Of a stretch of DNA of 63,353 nucleotides, positions 1 to 8,118 are shown one piece after another. The position numbers and the translations under genes were made by a program. How positions within the stretch are numbered: position 1 is the first letter of the stretch; the number at the start of each line of letters is the position of its first letter. The notes under the pieces were generated by a model that saw only the letters and a program-made list of their open reading frames with translations, did no database searches and was not told the DNA's origin. Origin of the DNA: Defluviicoccus sp. (lineage in GTDB: Bacteria > Pseudomonadota > Alphaproteobacteria > MPNO01); contig JAPPGP010000040.1 of NCBI GenBank assembly GCA_028821395.1, positions 1-63,353 on the forward strand, read 5' to 3'.

Positions 1-59
1 GCCTGCGTCGCCGGGCTGGCCTGGCGCCAGGACCGGCTCGGAGACCTCCAGCGCCCCTT

Positions 60-1313
60 TCAGGCCGCCCGGGACGGGTCCGGCCCCTCGATCAGCTCGT
101 CGATACGATCAGCGATTCTCTGCGCCGGCTCCCGAAGCTGCGCCACGGTCCAGTCCGCCGCATAGCCCTCGGTCACGTCCGAGGGCCGGGCGTGATTGAC
201 CAGCCGCTTGGTCAGCGAGCGCGGCAGCATGAGCTCGCGCTCGGCCACCGTGATGAAGGCGTTGCGCAGTCCGTGGAACCAGAACTTCACGCCGCCGATC
301 CCGGTGATGCGGGCATAGTGCGGATGCAGCTCCTCGACATGGCCCGACCGGCTCGACGGCGACGGGAACACCCAGTCGCGGAACGCCTCCTGCATCGCGT
401 CGCTGTTCGCCCGCCGCCGGGCGAGGATATCGCCGAGCTGGCGCGTGACCGGCAGCTCCAGCGGCACCCCGGACTTGGTCTCCTCGACCCGGAACAGGCC
501 GGCCCCGAGGTCCACCCGGTCCCAGCGCAGGCCGATGATCTCGCCCTTGCGCATCCCGGTGTAGAGCCCGTACAGGAGGAGGTCGCGATGCACCGGATTG
601 ACCACCGCCGCGTCGATGCCCGCGCGCCAGCGCGGCAGCACCTCGGCCGGCGAGGAGATCCGCTTGCGGGTCTTGGCATGGTAGCGGCCGCCGGCGGCCA
701 GCCACATCTCCACCGGGTTGCGCAGGCCCTCGTGGTCGACGCAGAACCGGCGGTAGACCGAGCGCAGGAAGGACAGCGCCTGGTTCGCCGGCACCCTGCC
801 GTGACGCTCGGTGACGAGCCGGAACCGCTCCTCGACGTCGCGGCGGCCGATCGCGTCCAGCGGCCGCGCGCGCCAGTCGCCGAGATAGAGGTCGGAATAG
901 CGGCGGTAGGAGCGCTGGGTCTCCGCCGCCCGGTCGTGGCCGGAACCTATGTACTCGTCGCACGCCTCGCCCAGCGTCGGCAGGGCGCGCGCGTCCGCCC
1001 GCTCGCCCGCCGGGTCGTCGCCGCCGGCAACCCGCCCGAGCACTTCCTGTGCGAGCTTGCGCGCCCGGTCGGGGGTCACGCGGCCGTGGCGCCCGACGAC
1101 CACGCGCTTGTTGGGCGCCTTGCGCCCGCCGTCGCCCGCGCGGTAGTTGACGATGAAGGACTTGACGCCCGAAGGCTGGACGCGGCAGCCGAAGCCGGTG
1201 AGCCTGTCGTCCCAGGCGATCCAGGGCCGCTCGGCCGGTTCGAGGGCGTCGACGGTGCGCTTGGTGAGCGTGAGCTTCACCTTCGCGGTGCGTTTTGCGG
1301 TGTGATCTGTCAT
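60..1313 (-). CDS. Tyrosine-type site-specific integrase
   Basis: A 417-residue tyrosine recombinase that would catalyse integration and excision of the island in the left part of the window. The N-terminal arm/DUF4102-like part (residues about 12-75) is followed by a SAM-like core-binding domain (about 110-200) and the catalytic domain (about 215-390). The catalytic set is visible: R255 in TGMRKGE, K280, H347 and R350 in HGLRNAF, H374 in LVNHARP, and the nucleophile Y384 in TEGY. I chose the ATG at 1313 because the upstream in-frame codons do not look like protein and the family begins with a short basic arm. The only att-like sequence I can see, at 9114-9158, fits its island. The function is secure; the pairing with that att site is inferred. 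Confidence 0.93.
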   Translation of the reverse strand: MTDHTAKRTAKVKLTLTKRTVDALEPAERPWIAWDDRLTGFGCRVQPSGVKSFIVNYRAGDGGRKAPNKRVVVGRHGRVTPDRARKLAQEVLGRVAGGDDPAGERADARALPTLGEACDEYIGSGHDRAAETQRSYRRYSDLYLGDWRARPLDAIGRRDVEERFRLVTERHGRVPANQALSFLRSVYRRFCVDHEGLRNPVEMWLAAGGRYHAKTRKRISSPAEVLPRWRAGIDAAVVNPVHRDLLLYGLYTGMRKGEIIGLRWDRVDLGAGLFRVEETKSGVPLELPVTRQLGDILARRRANSDAMQEAFRDWVFPSPSSRSGHVEELHPHYARITGIGGVKFWFHGLRNAFITVAERELMLPRSLTKRLVNHARPSDVTEGYAADWTVAQLREPAQRIADRIDELIEGPDPSRAA

Positions 1314-1460
1314 GGGCGCATTCTGCCGGTTTCCCGGTCTCAGGTCAACCCGGAGATCAACACCTGCAATCGAACTGGCGTCTTTCGCGGTCGTGGCCGG
1401 TCGCCGTGAGTCGCCGCGCAATCGTTATAGTATGTTGTAAACATGCAAGATATGTCGCCT

Positions 1461-1595
1461 TTAGTCGGTTCGGGGCTTGGAATGGCGGCAATGGACGGGG
1501 AGGTTGGCGACGCGCCCGCCGCCCATCAGCTGGTTGACGGTGACGTCGGCGCCGAGGCGGCCGATCAGCTCGACGCGGTTCAGTCCGAATGCCAT
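1461..1595 (-). pseudogene. ssb: 5' fragment of a single-stranded DNA-binding protein gene
   Basis: The first about 33 codons give a normal SSB N-terminus (MAFGLNRVELIGRLGADVTV, then GGGRVANL), the first strand of the OB fold. The frame then runs into unrelated residues and stops at codon 45, where a normal SSB is 110-180 residues. This is an island-borne ssb cut short by a deletion or insertion before the integrase. It cannot bind DNA as a normal SSB. SSB genes often sit beside DUF2493 genes on alphaproteobacterial elements, which fits the upstream neighbour. Confidence 0.8.
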
Positions 1596-1831
1596 GTTGG
1601 CCTCCGTGTTCCGTGGTTCTGACGATGGGTGAGTGACCGGACCGGGGCCTTCTCGACCCCAGACCGATCGACCCTTCGGAAGCTTCCTCAACTCTTCGAC
1701 CGGGACGCCGCGCGGCCTTCCCCGGGGAGTGCTCGGTGGTGCTGCCGGCGGCGACCCGGTTCCTCGGAAGATGCGGATGTTGCGCGTTTGCGGTCCGCGA
1801 TGCTCGTACGTGCAGGGCGGTCCGGGCGGGC

Positions 1832-2752
1832 TCAGCGGATCCGATGCACGGGTATGCCCAGCTGTCTCGCCTTGTCGACCAGGTTGGCGGTGATCCCGGT
1901 TCCGGGGAAGGCGATGATCCCCTTGGGGAGCAGGTTGAGCAGGTCGTCGTTGCGCCGGAACGGCGCCGCGCGGCCATGCGCGTCCCAGTTGGGCCGGCAG
2001 ACGATCTGGTGGACGCCGCGCGCCTCGGCCCAGCTGGCGGCGATCTTCTCGGTGCCGGGCCCGCCGCCGTGCACCAGGATCATGTCGGCGTATTTCGCCC
2101 TGGCGTCGTCCAGCGTGGCCCAGATGGCTTGCGTGTCGGAGACGTCCTTGCCGCCGGCGATGGCGACGAGGGTGCCGGCAGGGAGGTGGGCGCTGTTCTT
2201 GCGGTCCCTGCGGGCGCGCAGGAAGTCGCGCGCGTCGATCGCGGCCGAGGTGAGCGCCCGGGTCTGCGAGGTGTGGGAGCCGTGGCGCGGCCGCCAGGTC
2301 TCGCCGGTGTGACGGGAATAGATGTCGGCGGCGGTGTCGCGGAGCGTCTCGAAGGCGTCGCGCCGGTCTCCGAGATTGTGGGCGCGGTCGGTGAGCTTCT
2401 GCAGCTCGAGCGCGGCGATCTCGGTGCCGTCCTGGGCGCGTTCGAGATCGCGCATCTCGGGGACCAGCCTGTCGACGATGCGGTCGAGCCGCTGCACCTG
2501 GGCGTGCAGCATGTTGGTGAAGCCCCAGAGCAGCGGTTCGAGCTCGTCGTGCAGCTGGGTGCCCTCGATGGCGACGCCCCGGACCAGGATCGAGACCGCC
2601 TCGGTCAGCGCGAACTCGGCCTCGGAGCGGTCCCAGACCTCGCGGGGATCGAAGTCGTCGCGGTCGGGGCCGCCGCCGTAGAGCGCGAGGTTGTCGCAGA
2701 CGGTGGCGGTGGCGCCCGGCATGGCTGCGATCTGCTTCATCGGGGTGTCCAT
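1832..2752 (-). CDS. DUF2493 (YspA/cpYpsA-like SLOG) domain protein
   Basis: A 306-residue protein. The C-terminal part (about 195-305) is a SLOG-type Rossmann domain of the DUF2493 family. It starts with a hydrophobic strand (LVAIAGGKDVSD), has the glycine-rich loop HGGGPGTEKIAASW (228-241), and a later FPGTG motif (282-286). SLOG proteins bind nucleotide-derived ligands; the substrate of this subfamily is not known. The N-terminal 190 residues are a helical region of unknown role, typical of the long alphaproteobacterial plasmid and ICE form. It lies 21 bp after the small gene at 2774-3085. A second, broken copy of its first about 32 codons occurs at 7049-7143. Confidence 0.85.
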   Translation of the reverse strand: MDTPMKQIAAMPGATATVCDNLALYGGGPDRDDFDPREVWDRSEAEFALTEAVSILVRGVAIEGTQLHDELEPLLWGFTNMLHAQVQRLDRIVDRLVPEMRDLERAQDGTEIAALELQKLTDRAHNLGDRRDAFETLRDTAADIYSRHTGETWRPRHGSHTSQTRALTSAAIDARDFLRARRDRKNSAHLPAGTLVAIAGGKDVSDTQAIWATLDDARAKYADMILVHGGGPGTEKIAASWAEARGVHQIVCRPNWDAHGRAAPFRRNDDLLNLLPKGIIAFPGTGITANLVDKARQLGIPVHRIR

Positions 2753-2773
2753 TGCTTGGTGGAGGTGACGGGT

Positions 2774-3085
2774 TCAGGCCGCGGTGGCGGCAAGCGGGCC
2801 GGAGGCCGGGAGGGGATGGTCGGGCTCGTTGGGGAACGGCACGAGGCGGCGCTCCCACAGCATGTCGGCGGCGGCGAGGCGGACCTGGCCCCGGTGCTCG
2901 ACCTGGCGCGGTCCTTCCGGGTCGCGGATCAGGCTGATCACGTAGTACCAGGGGTCGGCCGGATCGTCGCGGCCGCGCAGGCGGATGAGGGTTCCCACCT
3001 GCCGGCCGAAGACGAGGATGGCGCAGAGATCGTCGCCGGTGCGGCGGAACAGCACGTCGTCGATCAAGAAGTCGGAGCGGGCCAT
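2774..3085 (-). CDS. Conserved island protein of unknown function (long copy)
   Basis: A 103-residue protein starting MARSDFLIDDVLFRR at the ATG at 3085. It has alternating hydrophobic residues that suggest a small beta-rich fold (CAILVFGRQVGTLIRL, then WYYVISLIRDPEGP), and no signal peptide or membrane segment. It lies just upstream of the DUF2493 gene, probably in the same transcript. A shorter, clearly homologous copy (92 residues) is at 7140-7418, also directly followed by DUF2493 sequence. The conserved pairing suggests a shared role in element biology. I do not recognise a characterised family. Confidence 0.7.
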   Translation of the reverse strand: MARSDFLIDDVLFRRTGDDLCAILVFGRQVGTLIRLRGRDDPADPWYYVISLIRDPEGPRQVEHRGQVRLAAADMLWERRLVPFPNEPDHPLPASGPLAATAA

Positions 3086-3352
3086 GAGGGGCCTCCGGCG
3101 GGCTGGCAGGAACAAGGGGACCGCCAGGGAGAGGAGCCGGCCAGCGGCTGGAAGGAAGAGCCGACGACGGGCCGGGCCGGGCGGTGCCGCCGGCACGACA
3201 GGCGGTGGTGTGCGCGGCGAGTGGTGGGACGCAATGTGGCGAACCGGTCCGGGCGCCGCGTGGAGGCAGCGGCCGGTCGGCTGGCGGAGGTTCCCCGGTT
3301 CGCCGGGAGGAGGCCGCTCGGCCCCGACCCGTCACCCTCTCCCGGCTTCTCT

Positions 3353-3512
3353 CTACTCCCGCCGGCCTCCCGGCGAACGGGGCGGGTGGGCGGAGGACCG
3401 GGCGGGGTGTACCCGGACGGAGACCGCCCTGGCTTCCCAGGGCATGAAGCGGACGACATCCCAGGGCGCGAGGTGGAGGCGCAGCGCCGACCGAAGCGCC
3501 GAGGTCGAATGC
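3353..3512 (-). pseudogene. 3' remnant of a Toprim-domain gene (copy 1)
   Basis: About 50 codons align with the C-terminus of the Toprim protein at 7639-8118. ALRSALRLHLAPWDVVRFM here corresponds to ALRAALRPQLAPRDAVRFM there, and both end in a PRSPGGR-like tail. Upstream of about 3512 the frame is unrelated, so the Toprim catalytic part is missing. The break coincides with the edge of the direct repeat. It is a non-functional relic that shows where the two copies were joined. Confidence 0.65.
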
Positions 3513-3530
3513 GCGCAAATCATCGTTGAG

Positions 3531-3656
3531 AGCACCGGGCTACTCGGCCACTCCGACTCGCGCACGATGCTGCGTTGCGCCCATCCGGGCGAGCCCGAAA
3601 TCGTGGAAGTGGTCGAGTGGGTCGGGCAATCCGTCGCCGCGATCATGGACGGGGGG
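3531..3656 (+). pseudogene. C-terminal relic of a tyrosine recombinase
   Basis: A short reading frame has LLGHSDSRTMLRCAHPGEPE and then VVEWVGQSVAAIM. This aligns with the end of the integrase at 17919-19067 (LLGHSNTRMTLRYAHLGDRD, then AERIGRSISAI). The catalytic tyrosine of the usual RYAH is a cysteine here (RCAH), and nothing upstream belongs to an integrase. It is a dead fragment at the junction between repeat copy 1 and the cargo genes, and a trace of an earlier integration event. Confidence 0.65.
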
Positions 3657-3955
3657 ATTTCGAGAACCATAACTATCGACATCAAGGCGCTGGCTGAGCG
3701 CCAACGACTTCCCCATCTTCAGCGCCGACACAGATCCGTTGAGGACCATCACACAGGAGCTGAAAGCGCAAGCCATAGGGCACCGCTGCACCGGCCCGGT
3801 GTTACTCTCCTATTTAATCCCCTCTTTTTTCAGTGCCAAAGCGGCCACCCGGTCACGTATGCAATCACGGTCGATTTTGAAATTCGACAAATCACTTCTT
3901 CAACCAGGGGTGTCACAATACCTATCTTCAACCAGCGCATACGCACGATTACGGA
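3657..3955. other. Non-coding stretch downstream of the MORN-repeat gene
   Basis: I see no convincing gene or RNA here. Base composition shifts from the GC-rich repeat to the AT-richer cargo at about 3660-3850. A CTCTTTTTTC tract lies near 3820-3835 without an obvious strong hairpin. The stop codon of the MORN-repeat gene lies at the right edge. Confidence 0.4.
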
Positions 3956-5608
3956 TTAGTCGTACGTCGCAAACACTTGGTCGCCAGATGCCTCATACCT
4001 AGTCCAGCGACCAACCTTGACGCCACTATTGTAGGTACCAATCTCCACGCTACCGTCAGCGTAGCGCTCCACCCACTCTCCTTCCCTTTTGTCGTCAATA
4101 TATCTGCCGAACGTATCCACTCGAAAGTGACGCAAAGCCTCTCCGCTTAACCCAATTTCATCGACAAGATGGGCGCTTTGCTCTATGCCTAGCCCTTGTA
4201 CGTATCTCAAATATGCGAGTCCTTGCCTCTTTCCGGCTGCATAGTGCACATACCGAAAAGCACCGTTTACTCCTTTGCGTATGGTGAGTCCTTGCAGTTG
4301 ATTGTTCTGTGCTACTCCAAAAGCAACATCACCGTTTAGGAACCGCTTATGATATGGACCCTCTAAAACTCCGTAGCTATATCTGGATACGTACCAAGCC
4401 CATGCTCCCGCTCGATCTTGCTCTATTCCCAGGTGGCTATGTCTTTCCTTCCAGTCACCGTGATGAATTCTTCCACCGTGCGCTCTTCTATACACATTTT
4501 CCTTTGGTCCATCCCCATAGTCACCCTCTAGCAGAAGACCGCTATAAAGTTCTCCTCCTGCATTATACACATACATGTTTACCGGCCCCTTGCCGATGTT
4601 TCCGACAATGTCGAAGAACCCCCAGTCCCCCAGCGCCGCCCCCTGACTAACGATTTTCCCGGCGCGCTTATAGGTCCAATCACCTTCCCGGACCGAAATC
4701 GAAATTTTATCGCCCATGCTATTTTTCACTGTTCTTTCCCGAAACATAGCGCGTTGCTCCCAGCCGTGTCTCGAAATCAAGTTCCACTCCCCTACCCGAA
4801 CGCCATTCAGCATCCGGCCTTCCGCCTGCATGCCGTCGGGCCAGAAAATTTTCCACCGACCGTCCCGGCGTCCCTTGGTCATATTCCCCTCTTCGAATTG
4901 GCCATCCGGATATTGAACAGTCCAGCTTCCGTCTCTCAATCCGTCCACGTATCGCCCGCTTTCTGTGGCACGATCAAATCCACGTGCGATTCTCCATTCT
5001 CCGGTGCGTTGGCCATCAATATAATGTCCCTCCTCGATTGTTCCGTCGAGCAGCCATTTGATCCGCCAATATCCCTGCTTAATGCCATTTATCATTGTAC
5101 CGCTCTCTTGGCGAATACCGGGCAGTACGAAACGCCATTTTCCTTGCAGAATCCCTCTGCTATCTAAGTCTGTACCTTCAGCCTTTAGGCCACTCGGCCA
5201 TGAAGCGACTTTTGGGGAATTTGTCGGGACGTCATCACGAAAGTGCACTTGCAAATCCGTGAAGCCGGGAGGATACATCCGCCGAGCGGTTTCGATTCCA
5301 TCGAAGTTAAGCGAGGACTTCGACCATACCCCTTCACGCTTCCCGTCTATGAAATATCCACGATGGATTGTACCATCTGGGTAGTGGAGCGTCCAGTGTC
5401 CGTTGGGCACGATACCGGTACATGTACCAGTTTTGGATTTGGCGACTTCTCCATCCGGTAGGTCTATCCGAAGGTATTTTTCGCCGTCGTCCTCCACAGT
5501 TTTGCATACAATCGGCTTGGCATCGCCGAGAGGTTGGTTGCCAAAGCAAACACCGGAAGCGAATGTCAGTAGGGCGGTTACCAAAAAGAAGAGGGTGTTC
5601 TTGTCCAC
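3956..5608 (-). CDS. Secreted MORN-type repeat protein
   Basis: A 550-residue protein with a clear signal peptide (residues 1-23, LFFLVTALLTFASG core), so it is exported. The rest is built from MORN-like repeats of the form G-x-W-x-x-x-Y-x-D-G-x-x-E-x-G-x-Y-x-x-G, dense at about 65-300 and again at 480-550 (for example GHWTLHYPDGT, GSWTVQYPDGQFEEG, GEWVERYADGSVEIG). Repeats in the middle are looser. MORN and YwqK-like repeats form beta-hairpin ribbons in adaptor or surface proteins; no catalytic motif is visible. The gene starts 2 bp after the stop of the repeat protein at 5611-6936, so the two are co-transcribed. Base use is clearly more AT-rich than its neighbours, a sign of transfer. The biological role is unknown. 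Confidence 0.8.
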   Translation of the reverse strand: MDKNTLFFLVTALLTFASGVCFGNQPLGDAKPIVCKTVEDDGEKYLRIDLPDGEVAKSKTGTCTGIVPNGHWTLHYPDGTIHRGYFIDGKREGVWSKSSLNFDGIETARRMYPPGFTDLQVHFRDDVPTNSPKVASWPSGLKAEGTDLDSRGILQGKWRFVLPGIRQESGTMINGIKQGYWRIKWLLDGTIEEGHYIDGQRTGEWRIARGFDRATESGRYVDGLRDGSWTVQYPDGQFEEGNMTKGRRDGRWKIFWPDGMQAEGRMLNGVRVGEWNLISRHGWEQRAMFRERTVKNSMGDKISISVREGDWTYKRAGKIVSQGAALGDWGFFDIVGNIGKGPVNMYVYNAGGELYSGLLLEGDYGDGPKENVYRRAHGGRIHHGDWKERHSHLGIEQDRAGAWAWYVSRYSYGVLEGPYHKRFLNGDVAFGVAQNNQLQGLTIRKGVNGAFRYVHYAAGKRQGLAYLRYVQGLGIEQSAHLVDEIGLSGEALRHFRVDTFGRYIDDKREGEWVERYADGSVEIGTYNSGVKVGRWTRYEASGDQVFATYD

Positions 5609-5610
5609 GG

Positions 5611-6936
5611 CTATCTCAAGAGCTTGCGGAATGCATTGCCAATGCTCTCGGCCACGGACTCGTCTGGGCGGGCTGAATTCGTCCTTTCCGGGAGTCCAGG
5701 CAGGAGGACATTGTGCCCTGTCATGTCGATGAAGCGACCGTATTTACGGCCGCCGGCGGCACCGATGTCTCCCAGGGTATGAACTGCTGCGGCGCCCAAC
5801 AGAGCTCGAACATGCATGGAAGCTTTTGGAATGGGACCGACGACAGCAGCGCGGGTTGCGTACGGCCCTAAAGCTCCACCGATCTTCTCGGAAAACCCAG
5901 CGTTGCGGTTCGGTTCCTGTGATTGAAGGAGGGATGTCTCGGGTAAGTCGCGCGGCTGCGTCGGCTGTCGCATCGTGGAGGTGTCATCACTTTGACCTCC
6001 TTCCCAATCTTCGGGTAGCAGCCGATCTGGTGTCTTTTCAAGGGTTAGGCGGTCCGCTTCCGCTCGGCGCGCCGCGTCATCCAGCCAATCGGTACTGTCG
6101 AATCTTGGCCCGAGTTCTACTTGGGCTGCGTGTTCTCGGGCGTCGTGGGTCACGCGGATCCCATGGAGAACGACCAGCTCGGACTCTGGATCTATCCCAA
6201 GGTCCCGGTCGACTCCACGTGGAGGTTGTTGGAAAAGTTTGCGGAATGCATCGCCAATACTCTCGGCCACGGACTTATGTGGGAGGGGTGAGTTCGCCAT
6301 CTCCGGGAGACCGGGCATGAGAGCGTTGTGCCCCGTTATGTCGATGAAGCGGCCGTATGCACTCCCGCCGGCGGCACCGATATCTCCTAGCGTATGTACC
6401 CCTACGGCGCCTACAAATGCTCGACCAGATATGGAAGGTAGCGGAATTGCGGCGACAACTGCGCCAGTGACGTACGGTCCCAAAACTTCACCCATCTTCT
6501 CGGAGACACCAGCGCTACGGCTCAATTCCGGTGGATGGAGGATAGATGTCTCGGGAGATTCCCATTGTTGTGTGGACAGTCGCATCCTGGTGATTTCATC
6601 AATTCGATCTCTCTCCCAATCTTCGGGATGCAACCGGTGTGTGGAGCCATCAAGGGCAATTCGCTCGGCTTCGGCTTGGCGCATCGCGTCATCCAGCCAA
6701 CTAGTGCTGTCGAATTTTGTTCCGAGTTCCAACTGTTGGACGTGTTCCCGGAAGTCGTGGCTCAGGTGGATATCTTGGAGAAGGACCAGCCCTGACTCCG
6801 GGTCTATCTCAAGGTCGAAATCGGCTCCACGTGCCGAGGTGTAGGTAATGATGGTCGCCGCAATGGCGGCGGCGCAAATTGACACCTTGTCTCGTTGTCG
6901 TGAAGACGGCGCGTAACTCATTGTTCTATTGGTCAT
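5611..6936 (-). CDS. Exported protein made of two about 200-residue internal repeats
   Basis: A 441-residue protein. From the ATG at 6936 (MTNRTMSYAP) a signal-peptide-like segment follows (ICAAAIAATIITYTSARG, about 18-36). The mature part is an internal duplication. Both halves have D-x-x-IDPES-x-LV-x-L, then H-D-x-REH, FDST-x-WLDDA, LHPEDWE or LLPEDWE, a glycine/alanine segment ending HTLGDIGAAGG, YGRFID-x-TGHN, and a tail SVAESIG-x-AFRKL. The alanine-rich HTLGDIGAAGG region could be membrane-active, but I recognise no family. It sits 2 bp upstream of the MORN-repeat gene. The frame stays open upstream to 7143, so a longer start fused to DUF2493 sequence is possible; I prefer 6936 because it gives an export signal. 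Confidence 0.7.
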   Translation of the reverse strand: MTNRTMSYAPSSRQRDKVSICAAAIAATIITYTSARGADFDLEIDPESGLVLLQDIHLSHDFREHVQQLELGTKFDSTSWLDDAMRQAEAERIALDGSTHRLHPEDWERDRIDEITRMRLSTQQWESPETSILHPPELSRSAGVSEKMGEVLGPYVTGAVVAAIPLPSISGRAFVGAVGVHTLGDIGAAGGSAYGRFIDITGHNALMPGLPEMANSPLPHKSVAESIGDAFRKLFQQPPRGVDRDLGIDPESELVVLHGIRVTHDAREHAAQVELGPRFDSTDWLDDAARRAEADRLTLEKTPDRLLPEDWEGGQSDDTSTMRQPTQPRDLPETSLLQSQEPNRNAGFSEKIGGALGPYATRAAVVGPIPKASMHVRALLGAAAVHTLGDIGAAGGRKYGRFIDMTGHNVLLPGLPERTNSARPDESVAESIGNAFRKLLR

Positions 6937-7048
6937 TCTTGTTCTTTCGAGTGTGTTGCTTGAATGGCCACGCCTTGACGTCTCTGCAAGAATTTTGGAA
7001 TTAGTAATTAGGGGCTTATAGATCAAGGTCGGGTGTAACCCTTTGTCC

Positions 7049-7143
7049 AAGTCGTCGCGGTCGGGGCCGCCGCCGTAGAGCGCGAGGTTGTCGCAGACGG
7101 TGGCGGTGGCGGTGACGCCCGGCATGGCTGCGATCTGCTTCAT
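7049..7143 (-). pseudogene. 5' fragment of a second DUF2493 gene
   Basis: From the ATG at 7143 about 32 codons (MKQIAAMPGV, then DNLALYGGGPDRDD) match residues 5-33 of the intact DUF2493 protein at 1832-2752. The match then ends abruptly at the edge of the repeat. No SLOG domain follows. The start overlaps the stop of the small gene at 7140-7418 by 4 bp (ATGA), so the original arrangement was translationally coupled. The open frame continues into the cargo gene at 5611-6936. Confidence 0.75.
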
Positions 7144-7418
7144 CGGGATGATCCCTGCTTCGTGGCGGTCGCGGCAAGCGGGTGGGATGCCGGAAGGGGG
7201 CGATCCGGTTCGTCGGCCGGCGGCACCAGGCCGCGCTCCCAGAGCATGTCGGCGGCGGCGAGGCAGACCTGGCTGCGGCGCTCCACCTGGCGCGGTCCTT
7301 CCGGGTCGCGCAGGCGGATCAGCGTGCCCACCTGCCGGCCGAAGACGAGGATGGCGCAGAGGTCGTCGCCGGTGCGGCGGAACAGCACGTCGTCGATCGA
7401 GAAGTCGGAGCGGGCCAT
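7140..7418 (-). CDS. Conserved island protein of unknown function (short copy)
   Basis: A 92-residue homologue of the protein at 2774-3085, with the same start (MARSDFSIDDVLFRRTGDDL) and the same core (CAILVFGRQVGTLIRL). It lacks the WYYVI insertion, and its C-terminus differs (ATKQGSSR). Its stop overlaps the ATG of the DUF2493 fragment by 4 bp. Nothing shows it to be damaged, but its partner gene is. Function unknown. Confidence 0.65.
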   Translation of the reverse strand: MARSDFSIDDVLFRRTGDDLCAILVFGRQVGTLIRLRDPEGPRQVERRSQVCLAAADMLWERGLVPPADEPDRPLPASHPLAATATKQGSSR

Positions 7419-7638
7419 GGCGGCCTCCCGGGAGTTGGCAGGAAACAAGGGGGGCCGGCCAGGGAGAAGAGCCGGCCCCGAGCTGGAAGGGAGAGCGGAC
7501 GACGGGAGGGGCCGGGCGGCGCGTCACGCGGCGGGACGCGTTGCGGCGAGCCGGTTCGGGTGCCGCGTGGACGCAGCGGCTGGTGGGGAGGTGGACGTTC
7601 TCCGGTTCGCCGGGAGGAGACCGCTCGGCCCCGCCCCG

Positions 7639-8118
7639 TCACCCTCTCCCGGCTTCTCTCTCCTCCTGCCGGCCTCCCGGCGAACGGGGCAGGGGCATGG
7701 AATGCCGGACGGGGACCACCCCGGCTTCCTCGTCGGGCGGGCGCATAAAGCGGACGGCATCCCGCGGTGCGAGCTGGGGACGCAGCGCCGCCCGAAGCGC
7801 GCCGAAGCCGAACGCACAGAGATCGTCGTTGAAATCCCCCGTCCGCGGCGACAGCGCCAGCGCCTCGATGCCGGCCGCCCCGACGCGTCCGGTCAACACC
7901 GCGAGCGCCCTGTCGCCCGCCCCGTCGGCGTCGCGGGCGATGTAGAGCCGGCGCAGCGCCGGCGGCAGCAGAACGGCGGCGAGGTGGCTGGCCGACAGCG
8001 CGGCGGCCATCGGCATGGCCGGCAGCGCAAGGCGCAGCGTCAGCATCGTCTCGATGCCCTCGCCGATTGCCAGCACGTCGCCCGCGGCGCCGAAGCGGAC
8101 GGCATGGCCGAGGAGATT
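7639..8118 (-). pseudogene. Toprim-domain (primase-like) gene, 5' part missing
   Basis: About 160 codons give the C-terminal half of the Toprim proteins found on alphaproteobacterial plasmids and ICEs. Visible are NLLGHAVRFG, the Toprim glutamate motif AIGEGIETMLTL, the DxD-like RLYIARDADGAG, and a D-F-N-D motif. The N-terminal zinc-binding and linker part is absent. At about 8118 the sequence passes out of frame into the zinc-ribbon gene, which shows a deletion that fused two genes. Family members are thought to help plasmid or element replication or priming; this copy is probably inactive. Confidence 0.7.

Larger units (their letters stand above)
2652..3530. repeat. Diverged direct repeat, copy 1
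   Basis: This segment matches 7049-7832 in the same orientation, with many substitutions and indels. It contains the 5' end of the DUF2493 gene, the whole 103-residue gene, the spacer upstream of it, and the last about 50 codons of a Toprim gene. This copy has 17 extra residues in the small protein (GRDDPADPWYYVI region). The two copies flank the 3.5-kb cargo at 3531-7048. The similarity is read by eye; I did not compute an identity. Confidence 0.8.
7049..7832. repeat. Diverged direct repeat, copy 2
   Basis: The partner of 2652-3530. It contains the broken DUF2493 start, the 92-residue gene, its upstream spacer and the 3' end of the Toprim gene. Similarity ends on the right near the ATCGTCGTTGA region (copy 1 has ATCATCGTTGA). 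Because copy 2 keeps what lies upstream of the shared part and copy 1 keeps what lies downstream, the two together look like two related island modules joined around the cargo. Confidence 0.8.

Noticed and set aside
3956..5608. YwqK-type antitoxin
   Set aside because: The repeats look similar, but the protein has a signal peptide, is 550 residues long, and its neighbour does not resemble the toxin partner.
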